Shown in pieces: positions 39,201 to 42,847 of a DNA stretch of 42,847 nt. Source of the stretch: a virus. A program made the translations under genes and the position numbers. Within the stretch, counting starts at the first letter, position 1, and each line of letters starts with the position of its first letter. Under the pieces are notes generated by a model. The model was not told where the DNA came from. It saw only the letters and a list, made by a program, of their open reading frames with translations, and did no database searches. The DNA lies in IMG/VR virus record IMGVR_UViG_3300037357_000053, positions 1-42,847 of that record. The stretch is one strand, 5' to 3'.

Positions 39201-39407
39201 CGCGCCAAGTCGGCGAAGCCCGAGCAGCTCGACGCACTCGCGCAATGGGGCTTTAACAATGGGCTGTTCGCCACGATGAAAGGCGCGGCGGAAGCCATAA
39301 AAGATATAAGGATGCCCGAGCGGGTCAAGGCTGCGGCGAAGGCTCGCAAGGACGCGCTGAAAGCGGATGTCGCCAAGAGGCGTGCTGCCGCAGGTATAGG
39401 TAACTAA
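36234..39407 (+). CDS. Very large internal virion / ejection-type protein
   Basis: 1057 residues from the ATG at 36234 (AGAGG SD, overlapping the previous stop). Residues 1-110 are Ala/Pro/Glu-rich. Two related helical units, about 115-185 (AKAVQNVGKHILNEGVKTAEEW) and 415-475 (ATNLGGAYIEAGVRSFADW), share the G-x-x-x-x-E-G-V-x-x-x-x-x-W pattern seen in phage polyvalent/internal proteins. Charged helices and coiled coils follow, with hydrophobic segments near 815-835 (GVPVALVGMGLVKGVVVAGYG). No catalytic motif was found. By size and place it would be the largest ejection protein, stored in the capsid and delivered into the cell. Confidence 0.6.
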   Translation: MAKGLPCPQTVEGWKELVAGLGGEARASLAYFRNKGMPDLATAKTILGGFEGVGGEKSNAPAAPTANAPEPQAGAGEPRRTPAATPEPSAKPPRSGFFADAPDDVLADLDYLKKIAKSNKGAVGPGAGDFDPVRTAKAVQNVGKHILNEGVKTAEEWKDAVVKAVGEHVRPYLDEAWAALNPEAKTGGEGGHTTSIMNRVVKPEAEEYGLDPVEREAKKTRTIAHAQAQTLLEADPAHGRDLVASLIAKKRQVTDVEANVIGLDRMRIQNEIRAAQTKGEDTGPLIKQLQDNQQARAIGAQNNAAGLKAFDEFIKEDYSLGTGLMNLHAKLGREPNAEESARVQDLSDKLAAQDKKIAELEAQAKKPAKVTEKPTAATRFVRNKVFTQSKVDAARAYFSQTSPGGRLTAGIDPEALMHATNLGGAYIEAGVRSFADWSENMLKECGEAIRPHLDAIYQKVSNDKRVATAIKTTTTQAGKYANATGKGEPLPKPPPIIPNKELMDARFLRDAYREEYNAFTKPQPPPTAWDAARDMFRATILSGPGVIEKIGMATVTNPISEALTKPAEFVAGRVRVGGQRMMDISTSKGNPRVSDVVTNVRAMISHATWHDLVNMWHTGSTDITRAANLKPRNIDVGGSATVQGVTGRILNTILKVHGLMKTPVERATFEESLRARTRNAIGRGLDVRDPVVQLDITTGAAYDAIGQAFLGENVVADLINEAKASATRKSPALGFLVHTIAPIAKVSTNFVGRSIENAGLGLPEAAVRYGKMWNDARTGKEITDVQATKFINAVRQGSLGVPVALVGMGLVKGVVVAGYGQHRPKGQNGQMLPPGSIEINGHLLTHKLLHSPPIEAISTWATFHNELSAGKHAPIAAGKAVGHLVKEGPALYTISDMTQALTTGDFGGMAGAYVRGFIPQAIQQVAAGTDVDKQNPTVKDYAKGMFDAEDTVQRKPKGFTEQVKMGIPGKYGRGSVPMDPAPIKAAFAARAKSAKPEQLDALAQWGFNNGLFATMKGAAEAIKDIRMPERVKAAAKARKDALKADVAKRRAAAGIGN

Positions 39408-39441
39408 CCCGCGCTCCTTAGCGCGTGAAACGAGGCGGTGA

Positions 39442-39894
39442 GTGGCAACAACAGCTGAACTGGAAAAAGAACTTAGAGCAACGAAGGAACGGCTTGCGCG
39501 TGTTGAACAAACACTAAAAGAGCGCGGCAATATCAATACGGCGGCGGCTGATCTCGACAAGCGACTGCGAACAGTGGAAGACACGATTCCGGCTGGCCTC
39601 AAACGAATAGAGGAAGCTATTGCTAAGATCGGCAATGGCACTTCGCCTGCGTGCATACGAGAGTCCGACAGGATCACTGCCTGCGAAAAGGAATGCAAGC
39701 GCATCAGCGATAACCACGAAGAGAGCACGAAGCACTGGGAAATTGAGTGGCGCGAACGGAAAGAAGAGATCGACGGCAAGACTACTAAGAAATCCTTAGA
39801 GCTTGCGACTGCTCGCTTGTGGTGGTCCGTGGGTCTGCTGTTTGTTGCTTACGGCGGAACGGTCGTCCTTATTCTCAATCGACTATCGCGCTAA
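39442..39894 (+). CDS. Coiled-coil protein with C-terminal membrane segment (XhlA-like)
   Basis: 150 residues, GTG start. Residues 1-110 are a charged coiled coil (ELEKELRATKERLARVEQTLKERG) with two Cys pairs. Residues 127-146 form one membrane helix (WWSVGLLFVAYGGTVVLIL) followed by a short basic end. The plan of a coiled coil then C-terminal anchor matches haemolysin XhlA-type holin accessories. It is first in the lysis cluster, just before the promoter at 39895 and the holin-like peptides. Confidence 0.6.
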   Translation: MATTAELEKELRATKERLARVEQTLKERGNINTAAADLDKRLRTVEDTIPAGLKRIEEAIAKIGNGTSPACIRESDRITACEKECKRISDNHEESTKHWEIEWRERKEEIDGKTTKKSLELATARLWWSVGLLFVAYGGTVVLILNRLSR

Positions 39895-39923
39895 TTGACG
39901 CCGCCTGCTACGCGGCATATAAT
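39895..39923 (+). promoter_or_regulatory. Sigma70-type promoter within the lysis cluster
   Basis: TTGACG (39895-39900), 17-bp spacer, perfect TATAAT (39918-39923), 2 nt after the stop of the coiled-coil gene. The predicted start (about 39929-39931) falls inside the AAAGGAGG SD of the 33-residue gene. Transcripts from here may serve 40049 onward, while readthrough RNA serves both. Confidence 0.65.
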
Positions 39924-39941
39924 TCAAAGGAGGCGAAATCA

Positions 39942-40043
39942 ATGTTCTCGCTACCGCTCAATTTTTTAGGTGTTCTCGACTTCATCGGACTTGTCGCGCT
40001 GGCGTGGCTCGTCTGTCGGGGTCTCAGTAGACTAATCGGGTAG
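39942..40043 (+). CDS. 33-residue membrane peptide
   Basis: ATG 39942 with perfect AAAGGAGG SD. MFSLPLNFLGVLDFIGLVALAWLVCRG is one membrane segment with a short basic C-terminus. It sits between the XhlA-like protein and the next membrane protein, so it is probably part of the holin/lysis set. Confidence 0.6.
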   Translation: MFSLPLNFLGVLDFIGLVALAWLVCRGLSRLIG

Positions 40044-40048
40044 GAGCC

Positions 40049-40453
40049 ATGAATGCAAAACTCGAAATGATTCTGAGGATAATCGCTTACATCGCGGGGA
40101 TCGTCGTCGCTTGGTTCGCACGATCTCCACTTACACCTAAACCAACAAGGAAGGAGGATAACGCCATGAGTGATCTTTCAGTTGCAGTAAACTGGCTCGT
40201 GAGCCGAACCGAAGAAGTGGTGACTGCGGTCAAGACCGTGCTCTCACTTGCAGAGGGCAATGTGACCACGCTCAAGGACGTGGGTATACTGCTGAAAGCC
40301 GTTGTTCCTACAAAGGACTTAGCAATCCTTACCAGCGCGTTGACGGAGTTGCAGAAGCTCGCTGCGGATGCCGTGCTGGTAGAGCCTACCAACATGGACC
40401 TTCAGACAATATCACAAGACCTCGCGGACTGTGTAGCCGCGCTCACGGGGTAA
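40049..40453 (+). CDS. Holin-cluster membrane protein with possible internal start
   Basis: 134 residues, TAGGAG SD. Residues 7-25 are one membrane segment (MILRIIAYIAGIVVAWFA). Residues 40-134 form a soluble helical domain (VAVNWLVSRTEEVVTAVKTVLSLAEG). A second ATG in frame at 40166 has an even stronger AGGAGG SD and would give a 95-residue soluble form. Two products from one frame would recall holin/antiholin pairs, but with a much longer extension. No family recognised. Confidence 0.55.
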   Translation: MNAKLEMILRIIAYIAGIVVAWFARSPLTPKPTRKEDNAMSDLSVAVNWLVSRTEEVVTAVKTVLSLAEGNVTTLKDVGILLKAVVPTKDLAILTSALTELQKLAADAVLVEPTNMDLQTISQDLADCVAALTG

Positions 40454-40461
40454 CAACCGAC

Positions 40462-40629
40462 ATGAACGCAATCGACGCCGTGGATCAGCGACTGAAAATA
40501 GTGCGCGAGTGGTCGCGGTTCTACGGCGTCGATTGCGATGAAGCCCGGATTTTCGAGGCGATGGGCTACGATCTCATTCTTAGGCTGCAGGAGGCGGAAC
40601 ATGGAACTGAATCGGCAAGCACTGATTGA
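40462..40629 (+). CDS. 55-residue hypothetical protein
   Basis: ATG 40462 to TGA 40627-40629, overlapping the endolysin start by 29 nt. It is a charged helical peptide (NAIDAVDQRLKIVREWSRFYGVDCDEARIF-like stretch) with a weak SD. The endolysin SD lies inside it. It may be real or a spacer ORF. Confidence 0.4.
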   Translation: MNAIDAVDQRLKIVREWSRFYGVDCDEARIFEAMGYDLILRLQEAEHGTESASTD

Positions 40630-41038
40630 TACGATGGAACCAACATTTGAAGGCCACACCTACGTGATGGACGCGAAACCGCCGCTTGCATCGTCACCCG
40701 GATACTGGAAAGCCGCCGATTGCAGCGGCTTCGTGCGGTGGCTCCTGTTTGGCGCGTTTCGGCTCACCGTGCCCGATGGCTCGGTAAATATTCACGAGTG
40801 GTGCGAACAGAAAGCGTTGCCTGTCTGCAAGTATTCCGAAGTCGGGCCGCTGGAGGATTCGATTCTTAGAATCTGTTTCATCGAACCGAAGGACGGTGAG
40901 GCGGGACACGTTTTTTTGCTCGTAAACGAAAACACCATTGAAAGTTACGGTGGCCATGGCCCCGGAAGGCGGCCATGGGATACCCCGATACTGCTGAAAA
41001 ACGTCAGTGCATGTTACGAACTTGGCAATCTGGTTTAG
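40601..41038 (+). CDS. NlpC/P60-like endolysin
   Basis: 145 residues from the ATG at 40601 (AGGAGG SD). AADCSGFVRWLLFG gives the DCSGFV signature with catalytic C41; GEAGHVFLLVNENTIESYGG gives catalytic H103 on the expected strand. The domain is a papain-like peptidase that cuts peptide links in peptidoglycan. It has no signal peptide and no binding domain, so release depends on the holin set just upstream. It is the last rightward gene. Confidence 0.82.
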   Translation: MELNRQALIDTMEPTFEGHTYVMDAKPPLASSPGYWKAADCSGFVRWLLFGAFRLTVPDGSVNIHEWCEQKALPVCKYSEVGPLEDSILRICFIEPKDGEAGHVFLLVNENTIESYGGHGPGRRPWDTPILLKNVSACYELGNLV

Positions 41039-41102
41039 CGAAACAAAGCCTCCGGTTGCGATGGTTTATGCTCCGACAGTCGAATCCCGCGCTCGCGGCG
41101 CG

Positions 41103-41522
41103 TTAGTCGTTAGCTATTCGTTCGATCTCCGGCAGGTCTGATGGACGCCAAACGAAAACCTCAACTTGAGCAGCTTCCAGAGCAGCTATCCAGTCGTGCT
41201 GAACCTGCGAGACTTTCCCCGTCATCGTCTTGAGTTCGGCCCATAGTAGGCAGCGATGATAGGGTTTCCACGGGCGCACACATACCAGATCGGGGAATCC
41301 CGGGTCAGACCGCCGGGAATCGTGCGTATGATACGTTTTCCATCCGGCGTCCTGAAATATCTTGACGACCTTTGCCATAAAGAGCTTTTCGGGCAGGTCA
41401 CGCGGCAACGGCTTACGAGTCGCCTCTATTTGAGCTACTCGTGCCTCTTCCTGCCTGCCACAAGCACGGCATATCGGACTGCCCAAGTCACCGACATAGG
41501 CACAACCTTTGCAATCAGGCAT
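41103..41522 (-). CDS. VRR-NUC nuclease with N-terminal zinc ribbon
   Basis: 139 residues, GGAGG SD inside the upstream gene. C4/C7 and C18/C21 (CKGCAYVGDLGSPICRAC) form a zinc ribbon. Residues 58-125 are a VRR-NUC domain: GWKTYHTHDSRRSDPGFPDL (GxPD metal site), LLWAELKTMTGKVSQVQHDWI (ELK), and a C-terminal VEVFVWRPSD. Stand-alone phage VRR-NUC proteins act as structure-specific or Holliday-junction resolvase-like nucleases. It is the last gene of the leftward run at the right edge, convergent to the endolysin. Confidence 0.82.
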   Translation of the reverse strand: MPDCKGCAYVGDLGSPICRACGRQEEARVAQIEATRKPLPRDLPEKLFMAKVVKIFQDAGWKTYHTHDSRRSDPGFPDLVCVRPWKPYHRCLLWAELKTMTGKVSQVQHDWIAALEAAQVEVFVWRPSDLPEIERIAND

Positions 41523-41724
41523 TATCAGCCTCCATCATTTGCTTTATACGTTCCAGCCTCGCGGCTTCAGCGTGCAGGCCGGCCATGCAAGCAGCGTAGT
41601 ATGCGACGTCTTGCTCGGCCCGAGCAAGACGTGTAGCGGTTACGCTTATCTGCGCTCGATTGAACGGAATAAGCGCAGCCAGTTCCTCTTTGGTGTAGCC
41701 CAAATCAACCTTTACTCGTGTCAT
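41515..41724 (-). CDS. Small helical protein, unknown
   Basis: 69 residues from the ATG at 41724, which overlaps the upstream stop (ATGA); an in-frame ATG at 41736 is possible. TRVKVDLGYTKEELAALIPF is followed by a long helix (RLARAEQDVAYYAACMAGLHAEAARLERIKQMM). No motif recognised. It overlaps the VRR-NUC start by 8 nt. Confidence 0.55.
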   Translation of the reverse strand: MTRVKVDLGYTKEELAALIPFNRAQISVTATRLARAEQDVAYYAACMAGLHAEAARLERIKQMMEADNA

Positions 41725-41948
41725 TTCATTTCCCATCCTCTTGTTTCGCGTAATGCTTGTTGCGCAAGTATCTTCGCTTCTTTAAGTGTGCTTGCGTGTC
41801 CTTTTGGAAGTTCAATATCCTCGCCTGCATCTCCAAAAACGCACCATTGCCAACCGCCCTGATCGCCAGTGTAAAAGACCCCAATGCCGTAGGCATCGGT
41901 TTGATTCCATCTGAATGCACGATATTTCTCAATTTCCCACTTGCTCAT
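41721..41948 (-). CDS. Hypothetical beta-rich protein
   Basis: 75 residues, GAGGAG SD, ATGA-coupled both sides. It reads like a compact domain: strands with Trp/Tyr (FRWNQTDAYGIGVFYTGDQGGWQWCVFGDAGEDIELP) then a helix (TLKEAKILAQQALRETRG). Similar small WxW proteins are common in phage early regions without known role. Confidence 0.55.
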   Translation of the reverse strand: MSKWEIEKYRAFRWNQTDAYGIGVFYTGDQGGWQWCVFGDAGEDIELPKGHASTLKEAKILAQQALRETRGWEMK

Positions 41949-42169
41949 GTATTCTCCTCCTCGCTTTCCTCGCTGAGCGCACGCGCGAGCCGCTTTGCCA
42001 GGCCCTCTCTGCTTGTGGCTCGCAACTCGATAGCTGCCTCTAACAGTTCATCGTCGTCGTGCCTCAGCAGCACGGTGATTCGGTGCGCAGGCCACGGGTA
42101 GGCCTGCCGCAAGAGATCGTCACGAAGAGCAGTGAGGCGGATTCTCAACGTCGTCGGTGGGGTCATCAT
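41945..42169 (-). CDS. Hypothetical helical protein
   Basis: 74 residues from the ATG at 42169 with GGAGG SD at 8 nt; the ORF upstream to 42196 is shorter on evidence. MMTPPTTLRIRLTALRDDLLRQAY ... LLRHDDDELLEAAIELRATSREGLAKRLARAL. Its first 17 residues resemble the 21-residue ORF just upstream (LRARLTALRGR). Function unknown. Confidence 0.5.
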   Translation of the reverse strand: MMTPPTTLRIRLTALRDDLLRQAYPWPAHRITVLLRHDDDELLEAAIELRATSREGLAKRLARALSEESEEENT

Positions 42170-42173
42170 AGTT

Positions 42174-42239
42174 CTAGCCTCCCTTGTGCCGCGCACAGCG
42201 CCCGCGCAGCGCCGTTAGCCGCGCGCGTAGGGGAGTCAT
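42174..42239 (-). CDS. 21-residue ORF resembling the next gene N-terminus
   Basis: ATG at 42239 overlaps the upstream stop (ATGA); TAG ends it at 42174-42176. MTPLRARLTALRGRC is similar to the start of the downstream protein (MTPPTTLRIRLTALRDD). The SD of that gene lies in the last codons here. It may be a truncated duplicate that now serves as a coupling leader. Confidence 0.4.
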   Translation of the reverse strand: MTPLRARLTALRGRCARHKGG

Positions 42240-42526
42240 AGCTTCACCAACTGGCCGTCGTAGTCCAACTCCACGGCAAACGGCTTGTTTACCCGTAATA
42301 TAACTCTGAGCACAGGACTTGAGGCAACGAATCCTTCGGCGTCGTCCTCCCACCAGACCAAATGCGAATCGCCTTTCACTTTTTGCGGGATAGGGCCATC
42401 CATTGGTGCAAACTCGCAAATGCACCCGTCTCCAGTGGATTGTCTTAAACGCATAAATCCTTTTTGACCAGGCAACTCCATGTATCCCAAACGTAACGCT
42501 CGTATTCGTGTGCCAAATGTTGTCAT
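42236..42526 (-). CDS. Hypothetical early protein
   Basis: 96 residues from the ATG at 42526 (AGGAAAGA SD, ATGA overlap); the longer frame to 42646 is the shadow of the neighbour. It is beta-rich with Cys/His in GDGCICEF and an acidic-aromatic stretch WWEDDAEGF. It ends LDYDGQLVKL. No family recognised. Confidence 0.5.
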   Translation of the reverse strand: MTTFGTRIRALRLGYMELPGQKGFMRLRQSTGDGCICEFAPMDGPIPQKVKGDSHLVWWEDDAEGFVASSPVLRVILRVNKPFAVELDYDGQLVKL

Positions 42527-42771
42527 ATCTCTTTCCTCTCCGGCATCATCTCGTCTATCGTGCGAACTTTGCGCACGCCCTCGACGGTGAGTATTCCCTT
42601 GTCCGTGTTGACACGCACGACGGCAAGACCCTCGGCCTCCAGCCACTTCAGGTGGTCAAGCAACTCCGGGAACTGTTGTAAAATAGTGGCGCTATAAGAG
42701 CACCGCCCGCCGATTCGGGAAATGTTGTGCCAGGTGTCGCTGATCGTTGTGCGCTTCGTTTTGTTGGTCAT
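42523..42771 (-). CDS. Possible winged-helix-like small protein
   Basis: 82 residues, ATGA-coupled upstream. ATILQQFPELLDHLKWLEAEGLAVVRVNTDKGILTVEG has the look of a winged helix: helix, short helix, then a two-stranded wing. The N-terminus is basic. It could bind DNA, but the HTH residues are weak. Confidence 0.4.
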   Translation of the reverse strand: MTNKTKRTTISDTWHNISRIGGRCSYSATILQQFPELLDHLKWLEAEGLAVVRVNTDKGILTVEGVRKVRTIDEMMPERKEI

Positions 42772-42847
42772 TTGACTAGCTCACTGATGTCTTTCTCCCC
42801 GATCACCTTACAGCGGAAAAGTCTGAACTTGCCGTCCGTGGCCGTGG
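42768..42847 (-). CDS. C-terminal end of a leftward gene cut by window edge
   Basis: The frame is open from the right edge to TGA 42768-42770: ...TDGKFRLFRCKVIGEKDISELVK, 26 codons visible. Its stop overlaps the next ATG (ATGA), so it belongs to the same leftward operon. If the map were joined directly to base 1, this frame would hit a stop at once. Confidence 0.55.
   Translation of the reverse strand, partial: TATDGKFRLFRCKVIGEKDISELVK

Noticed and set aside
42174-42425. 83-codon minus ORF overlapping the gene 42236-42526
   Set aside because: Most of it is an out-of-frame shadow; only the last 21 codons from ATG 42239 have a coupled start.
1-42847. Simple circular closure of the window
   Set aside because: Joining the last base to the first gives a stop at once in the right-hand leftward gene and a frame mismatch to the pentapeptide gene, and no terminal repeat is visible.

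Overview
The window is most of the genome of a tailed dsDNA phage. The block from 8.5 to 41 kb runs terminase small and large subunits, portal, scaffold, coat, adaptor-like proteins, large tail proteins and tailspike, then four long internal/ejection-type proteins (one with a lytic transglycosylase domain) and a lysis cluster. That order, the P22-like portal and the lack of a tape measure or contractile-sheath gene point to a short-tailed (podovirus-like) phage. Sigma70-type promoters with 17-bp spacers, strong Shine-Dalgarno (SD) sequences, signal peptides and a lipobox fit a bacterial, probably Gram-negative, host. The host is not identifiable. No integrase, DNA polymerase, RNA polymerase, tRNA or CRISPR array was seen.

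Layout. 1-4.5 kb: a leftward early operon of small proteins (pentapeptide repeat, OB/SSB-like, SWIM zinc finger, alanine heptad repeat, HTH), fed by promoters at 4133-4161 and 4554-4582. 4.6-7.9 kb: a rightward early operon behind a highly structured leader: ParB/HTH/MT-A70 adenine methyltransferase fusion, its coupled partner, a replication-initiator-like protein with iteron-like repeats inside the gene, and small zinc-ribbon proteins ending in a 39-bp palindrome. 7.9-8.3 kb: one leftward acidic gene whose promoter and hairpin copy those at 4.5 kb. 8.4-41 kb: the rightward late region, interrupted by a leftward two-gene HTH insertion at 14.65-15.4 kb. 41.1-42.85 kb: leftward small genes headed by a VRR-NUC nuclease. 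Both window ends lie in leftward genes, so a circular or circularly permuted map opened inside the early operon is plausible, but the two ends do not join in frame as given.

Most notable. (1) A metabolic cassette sits between two ejection-protein genes: an ATP-grasp ligase, an AdoMet-decarboxylase-fold protein with all four catalytic positions conserved, and a helper of unknown role. (2) Sigma-70 region 2/3.0 and region 4 are on separate small genes 12 kb apart, a candidate split sigma factor. (3) The methyltransferase operon leader shows a riboswitch- or attenuator-like fold with pseudoknot potential. (4) Two early promoters share a 31-bp block and a GCCGG/CCGGC hairpin, with a third hairpin copy elsewhere. 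(5) Two proteins inside the virion cluster carry export signals. All functional calls come from reading translated sequence and motifs; no database search was run.
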